Assembly: GCA_028023455.1 (NCBI GenBank)
Contig: JAQFVV010012510.1
Location: 810,001-874,000, forward strand
Length of the DNA stretch: 64,000 nt
Reading direction: 5' to 3'
Origin: Epiperipatus broadwayi
Lineage: Eukaryota > Onychophora > Udeonychophora > Euonychophora > Peripatidae
The first letter of the stretch is position 1, and each line of letters starts with the position of its first letter. Below are positions 12,489 to 23,500 of the stretch, piece by piece. The notes beneath the pieces are model-generated. The model did no database searches. It was not told the origin of the DNA and saw only the letters and a list, made by a program, of their open reading frames with translations. Made by a program: the position numbers and the translations under genes.

Positions 12489-12494
12489 ATGACG
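12489..12494 (+). CDS. SNRPF: SNRPF exon 1 (initiator exon, two codons)
   Basis: The coding part is only ATGACG, followed directly by a donor GTAATA. Joined to the exon at 20345 it gives [14 protein letters not shown], close to the [13 protein letters not shown] start of animal Sm F. The A-rich sequence before the ATG suits a start context. A start-codon exon this short is plausible because the first residues of Sm F lie just upstream of the conserved Sm fold. Confidence 0.8.
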
Positions 12495-13311
12495 GTAATA
12501 TTTTATACTTTTCTCTGATTAAAATATAGTATAAATTATTATAATTCTATGAAAGAATAACAAATGTATGTGTCCTTAATGGAATTAAAATATAAGTTTA
12601 AACATAAATAAAAATAATTAAGGATAACAAGATGGCGTATCTTACATGTGAAGAAAATAATTAAATGATATATTTTTGTATTTTTATAATTAATATTTCA
12701 CCACTTGGTTGCTATTATAACAATTTATAGTAATACACGAAATAGCAAAATAAGTTTTACTATTTAATGTCATAGAAAAGCGGCAGTAATAAAATTTAAA
12801 ACTTACACAGTACAGTATAAGGTTTAACTTAGTTTTATTTTATGAAAAATAAAGTTGACTATATGCAAAGTATAGTGTTGAAAATATTAGTTACAAATAA
12901 GAATCTTTATACTTTACCAGCGACTTTGTGGAGAAACGAAAGTTGTAAAAATCATTTGAGAAGGATTGTATTTGAAACTTAATTTATTGATAATGAATGA
13001 AAATATCTTCGCTATCGAATATATTGCTGCATTTATAATTATATATATATAAATTATGAGTATTTAGCTAGATAATTTTTTTCACACGCTTTGTTGCAAA
13101 TGTGTAATGGGTTTGTTTATCTAAAATTTGATGATAAAGATAAGAAAAAATTAATGATTTAATAATGCAAAGCATGTGATGCGAATAAGATGAAAAGCAA
13201 ATGCTGCCTTTATCAGTTTCATTTCAAAAAGAATCTAATTAGATGACAATTGAACAAGTTCAAGCTATTTTTACTGCAGGTGGAGGTTCTAAGCTTATAA
13301 TTACAATGTAA

Positions 13312-13663
13312 AATTGACAAACTCCATACAGTAGTGCCACTCAATGCAAACCAGAGTAATCAGTGAATGCTAGAAGGTTTATTCATAAAATCCCTTTCTG
13401 GTAGCCTACTCATCCAATATCCCCAAACTAGTTTCTAGTTTGTGATTTTCATCAGTGATGAGACTTAGACCTGAGACCACTGCACCAAATGAAAGTCACA
13501 AGTTAGAAACTAGTTTGAGGATATTGGATGAGTAGGCACTAGATAGAGATTTTATGCACAAACCTTCTGGCATTCATTGATTACTGCGAGTGGCACTACT
13601 ATATGGAGAGTTTTACCTGTTTTAACAGCTTGAGCAAGCATAAGAAATGGTGGTCATGTGATG
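13312..13663. repeat. Family B foldback repeat
   Basis: This is an inverted partial dimer. The left half runs from CTCCATACAGTAGTGCCACT through the AAATCCC and TCATCCAATATCCCC marks. The right half repeats them inverted, ending AAGAAATGGTGGTCATGTGATGTT at about 13663, the reverse complement of the family's usual left end. The left half carries a hammerhead on the minus strand. The right half keeps GAAACTAGTTTG but has lost CTGACGA. Confidence 0.7.
13412..13470 (-). ncRNA. Hammerhead ribozyme, type I-like (family B, minus strand)
   Basis: On the minus strand the order is a decayed stem I, CTGATGA (13455-13449), a weakened stem II, GAAA, the minimal stem III ACTAGT, the cleavage base T, then TGGGGATATTGGAT. 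The core bases are canonical, but stem II (AAATCACAAACTA) pairs poorly, so activity is doubtful. Confidence 0.4.
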
Positions 13664-13966
13664 TTTAGTGGTTCAAATTTCACATTAGGAATTTTTCATA
13701 ATTTAATAAATTTGCTTATATTATATAAAACATTTTTCAAAACTAATTGAAATTTAGTTCCTTGATATTCTAGCCAAGACTACTTTATATGGTATAATTG
13801 GGAAAAAAAAAAAAACTTGGCAAATTTTGGAAATTATACTTCTATATTTTTTCTTAGAATATTATTAATATATAGGGTATATGAGCACAGACTTTCACAT
13901 GACCCACCACTCTCCACCCTATCTCTTAACACTGATACACTCGAACACATATATGTTGAAAAGATA

Positions 13967-14027
13967 AATAATCACCAATATACGTATTTCATGCTAAACC
14001 AGCAATCATCAGTTGGTCCAGATTACC
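13967..14027 (-). ncRNA. Hammerhead ribozyme, type I-like (family A, minus strand)
   Basis: On the minus strand the outer stem I is GGTAATC against GATTATT, and the inner stem I is a perfect ACCAA against TTGGT. The core CTGATGA is at 14012-14006. Stem II is TGCT, loop GGTTT, AGCA with one U-U mismatch next to the core, then GAAA. Stem III is two pairs with loop ACGT, then the cleavage triplet ATA. All core bases are canonical. Confidence 0.6.
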
Positions 14028-14624
14028 ATCTCCACACATATATGCCATAAGTGCTCAGATATATATTAAGATAGCCAAACCTCATACTTTAATGGACAGG
14101 CTTCAATCTACTCCAACTCTTCAACCGTCCATCCAATTGAAAATCTGATGATGGAATGCTCAAAGGCCACCCTTAGGCCAAGATTCTTGTCACACCCATG
14201 TTGACCTGGGGCCAATCTGACCCCTCATGTGTTCGAGTGTATCAGTGTTATGAGATAGTGTGGAGAGTGGTGGGTCATGTGAAAGTCTGTACTCATATAT
14301 CCTATATATTACATATATAGACACAGGTATATATAAGCCTGTGTGTTTCAGCTATTATATAAGTAGAGATGTCTGCCCATCCCTTCTATGTGTATTAAAT
14401 GGATTATGTCCTGTACATGAGGGGTCAGATTGACCTTAGGTCAACATGGGTGTGACAAGAATCTTGGCCTAAGGGTGGCCTTTGAGCATTCCATCATCAG
14501 AGTTTCAATTAGATGGATGGTTGAAGAGTTGGAGTGTGGAGTAGATTGAAGCCTGTCCATTAAAGTATGAGGTTTGGTTATCTTAATATATATCTGAGCA
14601 CTTATGGCATATATGTGTGGAGAT

Positions 14625-14685
14625 GGTAATCTGGACGAACTGATGATTGCTGGTTTAGCATGAAATATGTATATTGGTGATTATT
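14625..14685 (+). ncRNA. Hammerhead ribozyme, type I-like (family A, plus strand)
   Basis: The core CTGATGA is at 14640-14646 and GAAA at 14662-14665. Stem II is TGCT/AGCA with a U-U mismatch at its base. Stem III is a two-pair hairpin with loop ATGT, and the predicted cleavage follows A14673. Stem I joins ACGAA to TTGGT (one mismatch) and GGTAATC to GATTATT. It lies in sense orientation inside SNRPF intron 1. Confidence 0.55.
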
Positions 14686-16573
14686 TATCTTTTCAACATA
14701 TGTGTTCGAGTGTATCAGTGTTAAGAGATAGTGTGGAGAGTGGTGGGTCATGTGAAAGTCTGTGCTCATATACCCTATATATTACATATATAGACACAGG
14801 TATATATGAGCCTGTGTGATTCAGCTATTACTTAGAATATTATTGTAACAATATAGCATATATTTAATGGAAAAATAGTTGAATCTTTTGAATTTATTAC
14901 TATAGAAAAGATATTTATATAACTAATATAAATATTCAAATATGATGTATTCCTCAATTAACATGTTGTCTACCAGATAAAAATTCAGCAAGAAATAGTG
15001 AGAAAAATTAAATTTATTGGAAGTTTAAAATATTTATGAATTCAGTAGTATTTCAGATACCATACAAACTATTTAAGATCTGTAATTGGTTAAAGGTATG
15101 TTTTCCTATTTGGGGTGAAACACATCATGTTCTTATTAGACTAATCAATAATACATCTTTTATTCTTCATTATTAATTGCTTTCACCTTTTCTAAATAGG
15201 CTGATTTTTTTTTCCTCTTTTGTTTTTTTGCACTCATAATTTTCTGAATACTAAATGGTTATTTTTTGTGAACTGTTTTCAATTAAAAATAAAAACTTAC
15301 AAAATTTAATAAACTTTTATTTACATTACTGCAACATAGAACATGGTCTTTTTTTTTTTATTGTCTATTAAAATAAGAAAAAAGTGTACTTTTTTTTTTG
15401 TCTGCAATAAAATATATACATATTTATGACTGATGATTTGATTTTAAGATATTATTTATCTGCTATTTAAAACATGGAGAAAATCTACCAGTAAACATTC
15501 TTAAAATATATTCATGAGATCTTAACCATAAAGCCTTTTAGTTTCATCCTGGATAAGTTCCATGGAGTGTATAGTAAATTGTAAATATTAATGCTTTATA
15601 TTGTTTTTAAAAATCTAAGAATACTTTAAAAAATACATGCTGCTTTATGATTATTAATTCTTAAATAGACTATGATGCCTTCTGTTGCCACGTAACCAAA
15701 TGTGTTCTGATTGATTTAGTCACAGAGTAATAAATTTTAATAGTAATTGATTAGTTTTTAGTTAGACATAAGGAACTATTGTAATGGAGTATTCAAATGT
15801 TTCTTTGTTCAAATTATGTTGCTAAAGTTAATTGTTTGAAAAGCTTTAAGATATTAATATAAGAACTGAACTACTTTGCTTATTCTGCTATATATCATTG
15901 AAGCATGTTGGCATTTATATATTTTAACTATTACTGATGCGGTTAAGAATATTATTTCTTCTAAAAAATCATTATAGACCAAATTGGTATGCTCACATTA
16001 TTCTTTTAGTATGTGCCAAATCAAGTCCCACATGACTATATTAGTTTGCCTCTTTTGTAGAAAAATTTATAATTATTTTTATATATAGCTAATTATATAA
16101 GTACTAACTAATGTTGCAAGACAATTATTAGATAAATATAACAATTTCCAATAATCCTGCCCGATTAAAGCCTTGCCAGCTTCCTTCTACAGAATAATAG
16201 TAAATAAATAAAAAGATTAATCACCAGGCTAGTATGCTGCTAATGGTAGAATTTTTATATATATTTTATTGTTTATTCTTCAGATAAGGATAACTAAATA
16301 CTGATTTTCTGAATAATAATTGGCTGATGAACTGGGTGGATTATAACCCAGCTTACTGAGAAAAATTAAATTCTATATAAATTTGAAATCTAGGTCATGG
16401 ATGAATAAAGCAAATGGATGCAATTACCACTACATCACAGAGTCCATTTGTCAGGAAATAGTATACAATCAATCCTTAGTTGAAGAAAATACAAGTGTAA
16501 TTAAAAACAAAATACATTTTTATAACAGTGATTTATAATATATTTTAGCAAATGATTCTGTAGTATCATACTA

Positions 16574-17085
16574 TCACATGATCACTATCTGTTATGCTAG
16601 CACATATTTGTTTATAAACAAAGCAAAACTCTCCATACAGTATTGCCACCCTAATGAACATGTGATGCTTAATGTTTTAACACCAATCCTGCCTAATAGG
16701 ATAGTGGTGGCTATGGTTGTTAAAGAGCCAAAGACACCAAAATGTATGGGTGCTGAACTGAGTTCAGACCCATATGACTATATAAGCTATTGAGCTTAGA
16801 TTGAAAACATTTTTGTGTTTTTCAATTTTATTCTCATAGTTTTGTAGTTAAATAGAGATAAAAGGTGGGTGCTGGAGAGTTGCATTAGATCCTAAGATCT
16901 AGGTACAGTGCTCTCAGATCCAAAGCTCCTCACTGACGATGGCCACAAGCCAGAAACTAGTCTGGGGATATTGGATGAGTAGGCATTGGATAGGGATTTT
17001 ATGCACAAGCCTTCTGGCATTCATTGATTACTCTGGTTGGCACAGGGTGGCAATACTGTATGGAGAGTTTTGCTTTGTTAATATC
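16574..17085. repeat. Family B foldback repeat, long copy
   Basis: About 510 bp, from TCACATGATCACTATCTGTT to GAGAGTTTTGCTTTG. The plus-oriented unit contains CCCATATGACTATATAAGCT (about 16770), TGTAGTTAAATAGAGATAAA (about 16845) and the ribozyme at 16918-16976. The same internal order is seen in the copy at 45814-46309. Flanking AGTATCATACTA and AATATCATAGTA may be a decayed target duplication. Confidence 0.7.
16918..16976 (+). ncRNA. Hammerhead ribozyme, type I-like, best preserved copy (family B)
   Basis: Every conserved position is present. Outer stem I is ATCCAA (16918-16923) against TTGGAT (16971-16976). Inner stem I is TCCTCA against TGGGGA. The core is CTGACGA (16933-16939). Stem II is TGGC, loop CACAA, GCCA, all paired, then GAAA (16953-16956). 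Stem III is the minimal ACTAGT, and the cleavage base is C16962 in a GTC triplet. It lies in sense orientation inside SNRPF intron 1. The very short stem III is typical of hammerheads in Penelope-like elements and retrozymes. Confidence 0.7.
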
Positions 17086-17202
17086 ATAGTAGTTGATATA
17101 ATACTACTGAAAAAATAATTGTTAAATAATATGTTGATGTAAAAATAAGTTTAAAATATGATCAATTGTTTTAATAAGTGACAAGAATTATTTACTTTAG
17201 AT

Positions 17203-20029
17203 CAGTGATGGTGAACTTATATGGCAGATTCAGATTTTTTACCGGCATGCGAACTATTTACATATCATAATTTTCTATGCTTTAAATTATTCAATATTTT
17301 TTTTGTTGCTAAAATCTATACTAATAAAAAATTATTGTAAACTAAAGGTATAATAAATAAATATAATTTTATATTAAAATTCATTTTACATTTGAACTCT
17401 GATTAGAAAAAATAAATTACAAAATTTGGAAAAAAAAAATTTTCCATATGTAGGTAGGAATGATATTTTAAGTCAAATAAAGTAGTACCAATATACTGCT
17501 GTATCCTATTCTATAAACCTGTCAAATGATTCCAATAAAAGTAGAAAATAAAATCAGTAAAATATTTTATGACTCTTTGAAATAAATGGTTTTCTATCCT
17601 AATCTTTTTTAATCTAAACATGTTGACACCATATATTTTTTTAACATAATCAAAAAATGCATAATCAGTGCCATCAAACAATGTTTTTTTTTTTTTGCTT
17701 GAAGTTTTGCTGTAAAAATAAAATGTAAGGATAATAATATATTTTAACATATAATAAATCTTTGATTTATATAATTATTAAAGTTCATTTAAATTTACTT
17801 TTAAATAAATTTATTACCATTATATTAATATGACTAGTGAAAATAAAAAACAAAAATTGTCAAGCAGTAGAGAATTTCAGAATTGGTTGACTGATGAGTA
17901 TGAAATGATTAACAAAGGTACCAAGGTGGTATGTGTTATATGTTCCAGAACAGTTGTATTGAGAACATCATCGGTAAAATGGCATTATGAGACCAATCAT
18001 AAATCACTCTGTGAAAAAAAGGAAAGATGAACAAAAAGTATATATTGCCCAAACATTTAAAAATATAAATATTCAATCAATATCTATAATGAAATTTATC
18101 GAAAATTGTTCATATATAATTGCTGCTAGTTTTTTTATTTCAAATGTAATTGCCAAACACTGGAAACTTTTAATGATGGAAAATATATGAAAAAAGCTTG
18201 GATGAAATGTGCACCAGTTCTTTTTGAAGATTTTGAAAGCAAAGCAAAAACTATTCAGAGGATAAAAGATTTACCATTGTCTAGAAATACAATTAAAGAA
18301 CGAATTCTGCAAATGGCCAACAACATATCTTACTGACGAAAAAGAGATATAAAATCTCCTAGTTTAATTTCTCTCTGCCTTGATGAAAGTGCAGACATAA
18401 ATGGATCAGCTCGTTTGGTTATTTTTATTGCTATTGTGTTGGGAATAATATCAAAGAAGAATTGATCAGTTTAATCTCACTAGTAACAACAACAAAAGGA
18501 ATAGATATTTGCAACGAAGTTTCAAATGTAATCACTCAAAAAGAAATAGATGTTATCAAAATTGTATCAGTATCTACAGATGGTGTTCGAAGTATGACTG
18601 GAAAAGAAAATAGTTTAGGCAGTTTATTTACCAACCATATTGGACGTTTAATTTGGGGGTTTTATTGCATTATACATCAGCAGATTTTATGCACGAAGGC
18701 CAGCAGCTTTAAGCCAGTGGATGATGTGTGAATGTTGTGACTAAGTTAGTCAATTTTATATCTACACAATATCTAAATAAACAGTTTTTAAATTTATTAA
18801 GGTGAACTCAGTATACAGTGATTTACTTATGTATAACAATGTCCAATGGTTAAGTTGAGGAAAAGTTCTTCAAAGATTAGCTGAGTGTTTAGATAAAATT
18901 AAACTGTTTTTACTTAATGAGAAAATCATTGAAAAACAATGAATTAATGGATGTTGAATGGCTTTCAACATTAATGTTTTTTACTGATGTATTCATATCT
19001 AAATGAATTAAATGGGAAACTGCAAGGTTATAATAAGACAATTGTTGTCATGTTTGATTTGATCAAAGCATTTGAAGTTAAATTACAAATTTTCAACCAT
19101 GATGTTATTTCTTACACCTTCAAATGTTTTTCAAATATAAAAAAGTTCTTGACTGATTTAGAATCTCATGAGAAGCCAGATCAAGTAAAATTGACGGAAG
19201 AGTTTTGTGCTGTTATTCAATCAATAATTGATGAATTTGCTTTAAGATTTACACAGACAATTTTCAGAAACATCAAAATTTATTTTATACCCAGACATAA
19301 TATCAATGGATAGTCTCAAGTTAGAAATTTTTGAGTGGGTTAATTTAGAAAATATGGAAATGCAATCAGTCTATTTTCAATCCAGTTCTATATGAAAACA
19401 GAAAATTTGAGTAATGAGTTAGAAACAATGGAAAATGATCAATTATTGGGCATATGTAAAAAGAATGCTGAAAAGGAACTATTCTGCCTGGAATGTTATT
19501 CCTGAAACATTTAATTGTTTAAAAAAATTAGCAACTTCTATATTATTCATTTTCTTCTCTACATATGCATGTGAATCATTGTTTTCAGAAATGAATTTAA
19601 TTAAAGACAATTCGAGAAATAGAATGATAGATGAATCTAGTTTAGCATGTACATTATTAAAAGTGACAAAATATGAACCAGATATAAAACATTTGGCATC
19701 CAATGTACAACAGCAAAAATCTCATTAAATAATATCTATTTATGTTGGTTTTATATGTTTATTTCCAAAATTTTGTTTTAATTACTATTAATCTTTTACT
19801 ATTACATTTTATTCAACTTGTGCTCTTCTAAATAAATATCGTTCACTTGTATTCAGCTTATTTAGAAATTTTGTTTAATTATTATTATTTTGTTTTATAA
19901 ACTTTTAAAAAACTGCAATAATTAAGTTGGTTTATATTTTGATTTCATAACTGTATGGCACGCCAATCATTCAATAAATATTTCTTGGAAGTTTTGGGCA
20001 TGCCCACATAAAAAGAATCTCCACCACTG
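17203..20029 (+). mobile_element. hAT DNA transposon, full length, GTF2IRD2/Charlie-like
   Basis: The ends are CAGTGATGGTGA and TCTCCACCACTG, matching hAT terminal inverted repeats (CAGTGRTGG), with GGCATGC also mirrored just inside. A perfect 8-bp duplication CTTTAGAT lies at 17195-17202 and 20030-20037, the size expected of hAT elements. The 2827-bp interior carries a broken transposase on the plus strand. The insertion is in SNRPF intron 1, ending 315 bp before exon 2. Confidence 0.9.
17830..19728 (+). pseudogene. hAT transposase pseudogene (GTF2IRD2-like)
   Basis: The first segment (from the ATG at 17830) reads EFQNWLTDEYEMINKG then VCVICSRTVVLRTSSVKWHYETNH, a BED-like CxxC...HxxxxH zinc finger. 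Later frames give DLPLSRNTIKER, then SLCLDESADINGSARLVIF with the RNase H-like catalytic-region aspartate, and VSVSTDGVRSMTG with the second acidic position. A C-terminal segment at 19435-19728 contains FSTYACESLFSEMNLIKDNSRNRM, the hAT dimerisation region. The order and spacing fit the family, but at least four frameshifts or stops break it (about 18027, 18190, 18729, 19310). It is not functional. Confidence 0.85.
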
Positions 20030-20344
20030 CTTTAGATAATATATATATACTAGATCAGGTTTTTGCTTCGGCTATTTATTCACATTTCTTTGATTGTTGT
20101 AAGTGATGATGTTACTTTAGGAATTGAATATTACAATATCATGCATACACATACGTCAACAAACAGGTGGATATAATTTTTTGAAAATATTTTTAAATAA
20201 TGTATTTTAACATTGATATCAATTTGAGAGAAATTAAAGTAAATATATGTTTATGTGTGCTTGATTTTGGAATTAAAAAAGATTTGTTTTGATAAAAGTT
20301 TCCTTCAAAATATTAATTTGTACTTTATGAAAATATATTTTTAG

Positions 20345-20503
<159 letters not shown>

Positions 20504-20548
20504 TGAATTTAAAAAATTGTTAAGAGAAGTATTTTTCAACTTTTTATC

Positions 20549-23500
20549 ATATATATTGTGCCCTTTTGTATGGGTCACCATTTAATTTTTGTGCTAATCT
20601 ATTAAAAATTTTAAATTTAAGATATATTTGAATATGTGATGTTAATTTTGCTTATGGTAATATTTCAAAAAGTTTAATTAAAGCAATCTATGAGTATTTG
20701 ATATGTAAAATTGTGCTGATATTGAGAGAGACATTTTAAATGATGATGATTATAATATATAGTTGGAAAAATGGCCATAATCAATACTGCATTAATATAT
20801 TTAATAAGTAGGTATTTAAAACTAAAAGTGTTTAAAAGACAAGTTAAAATTAAATGCATATATTTATTATTGATAAAATAATGTTATAAAAAAAATATAA
20901 ATAGTTTTAAATTATTATGGATACTTAAATAGAAGATTAATATTTGATTTTAATAATATCGAATTATTAAAATCTGTTATATTATCTTATTTATTTTAAA
21001 AAGTATTTATTTTAAAAAATGCAATTGTTAGTTATTTTTAGATTATGAGAAGCGTTTCTTTTATTGTAAAAAAAGACAGATGTTAGTTAAATATGCGACA
21101 CATGCTTAGAAGTTATTTAGTAAAGTTACAAAACTATTTTAAAAAATCATGTTATAAAATGTGTAAATAATACGTGAGCTATCATGAAATAAAATAAAGA
21201 TAAATCAATGTAGAATATTAAATCTGATTTTTAAAAGTATTGCTTTAAAAATATAACGTATAAAAAAGACTTAGTTTATTTTAAATAATCTTATAAAAAT
21301 GATATAAAGTAAAAATCAAGTAAATAAGAATATTTTTAAAAAATGTTTAGTGGATTTAAATAAACGATAAGGATTATTTTAAAATTTGATAATGTAATAA
21401 ATATTAAATATTAAATAAGTCATTATTTATTTTTAATTTTATGTTGTTGGTAAATATGTAAATAAGCCAGCAAGTTGATTGTTTAAATGTACCAATCAAA
21501 TGGGAAGTTTCTTCCGGTATAAAAGCTTAGTTCAATTGTTAGGAGAGGACTTTGTGATTGAATTTTCAAGTTAATTGTGTTATTAAAAATAGCTACGTAA
21601 ATTTTTATAGTCGCTTTTAAAATCATTTTTCAAAATTATAAGAGTGTCTTGTAAATAAGTTATAAAAGTTTTAAATGATAGACATGCAGTGTTAACTTAA
21701 TTTTTTCCCTATCGGTCGTCTCTATTGAGCTCAATTTACAAGCAAATAGTCATGGGAACATCATATATAGTGAAAATATATCGGAAACTTTACCTTAGAA
21801 ATATGACAAACGCTGGATTAGTTCGGAAAATTACAAGATGGAGAAAAGTAGTATTTTGGACAGTATATAATTTTAAAAGCTAATTACTGTTGCCTATTAG
21901 AAAATAGATATTTTAAAGAATAAATACTTTTGTATAAAGAAAGTATTTTTGCAAGCTATAAATTTAAATGTATATCTTGAGTAAAGATATTAGAAATAAA
22001 AGTAGTTTTATAAATACTTGCCTTGTTAAGTCTTTATGTTTAAAAGACTGAATGTTGATGATTTTAAAGGCAAATCAATTGAAATATAATTAGCTAAAAA
22101 TCTTAATATAATAAAATTATTATATTGAAATAATTTAAACGCTGGTCGTTTTAGATGAAGAAACTTATTCTTACCTGGATATTTTGTTAAGGAATGCGCA
22201 AGTAATACATGGACGTCCAAGTCAATTTAAAAATAATTAAATATAAATTTTTATAAACTATAGACTAAATTAAAATAATAACTTTTGAATAATATTTTTA
22301 AAAGAACTAAACCAGGATCCTATAAACTATTTTAATTTTATTTTATTTTCTTGTGGGAACTTATTTTTAAAAAAAGAACATTTTCGTTTTTCATAAACTT
22401 TTAAAAAAACACGTGATGGACCGGAAACAGGAAATGGTGTTCTAGTAAATGTGTACCTAGGATTTTAAGAACTATTATGGTTAAAAGAAGACATCGCTGG
22501 AGTTACGTAATATGAATTCTGTTATATTTATTTAATATAAAATTTAAATATTATTAATCTATTTAAAATAAAATAGGTACATTTCTTAAAATAATAACTA
22601 AAAATAATATAATAATTAATTGCATAAGTTTATTTTAATTAATATAACACGGGATATATTAAAGAATGATCGTGAGTGTAAATGTGAATTATTTTTATGA
22701 AGCTGTAATTCCGAAGAATATTGGAAGATGGACTGTACATTAAATCATTATTGATGGTAAAAATTGTATAATAATAATAATTTTTATGTATTTAATATGT
22801 TTTCTTTAGACCAACCAAATGATATGTTATTGTTGAATGGATGTATGAATATTTTAAAAATACACACACATTATATTGGTAGTGACAGTTTTATTTAAAT
22901 ATGCATAATTTGAATTTATGATATAAATACGATGCAACATTACATAAGAAGCTTAGAAATAATTATATGATTCTTTCGTAAATAAATTTTGATATTTTGT
23001 TTTATGTTACAGTATTAGAATTATATTTGTTATTCATAAGTAATTATTTTATTGCAAGTTAGGAAGAGGTTTAAAAGTCTATATTTTATTTTTGTTTTAT
23101 TGGAAAGATTAAATTAAGTTTTATGTAGAAGTTTATATTTGGATTGAAGATTTACCGAATATAGATGATGAAGTATAGATATATTGGATAATTAGTATTT
23201 ATTTAAAGTTAAAGATTGTTTTCCGGAAGTTTTGAAATAAGTTAAAGGATGCTTTGTAGATAGAAAATTTATTAGGAAGGAGTAGAATAACACATAAAGT
23301 AGAGTAATAATTTCACATAGAAAAGAATCATAGAATTTATCTAATATAATGCTTTATGAATTTGAAATTGATGAATAATTTAAATATTATTATTTTAACA
23401 GTACATATATGTAATGCATATTTGATAAAACATGTAGCATGAATTGCATTAAATGAAATATAAAATTATAATCAGTTATTTGTTATTACATTATAAAGAT

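Larger units (their letters stand above)
13867..14830. mobile_element. Family A hammerhead retroelement, complete inverted dimer
   Basis: A 964-bp insertion is flanked by a perfect 14-bp duplication, CTTAGAATATTATT (13853-13866 and 14831-14844). A left arm (about 13878-14219) is the reverse complement of about 14434-14773. On the plus strand the unit is preceded and followed by direct copies of a roughly 125-bp segment (14226-14350 and 14701-14830) that starts TGTGTTCGAGTGTATCAGTG, so the unit length is about 475 bp. It is therefore a little more than one unit plus an inverted, truncated unit. This layout is known for Penelope-like elements and is expected from reverse transcription of a circular RNA. 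It holds two hammerheads of opposite sense and encodes no protein. Confidence 0.8.
12495..20344 (+). other. SNRPF intron 1
   Basis: The intron is 7.85 kb, from GTAATA to the acceptor TTTTTAG. It holds family B (13312-13663), a complete family A element (13867-14830), family B again (16574-17085) and a full-length hAT element (17203-20029). The remainder, including 12500-13310 and 14850-16570, is A/T-rich with no recognised feature. Confidence 0.8.

Noticed and set aside
14140-14165. CTGATGATGGAATG in family A as a further hammerhead core
   Set aside because: No stem II followed by GAAA; this is only a sequence match to part of the core.
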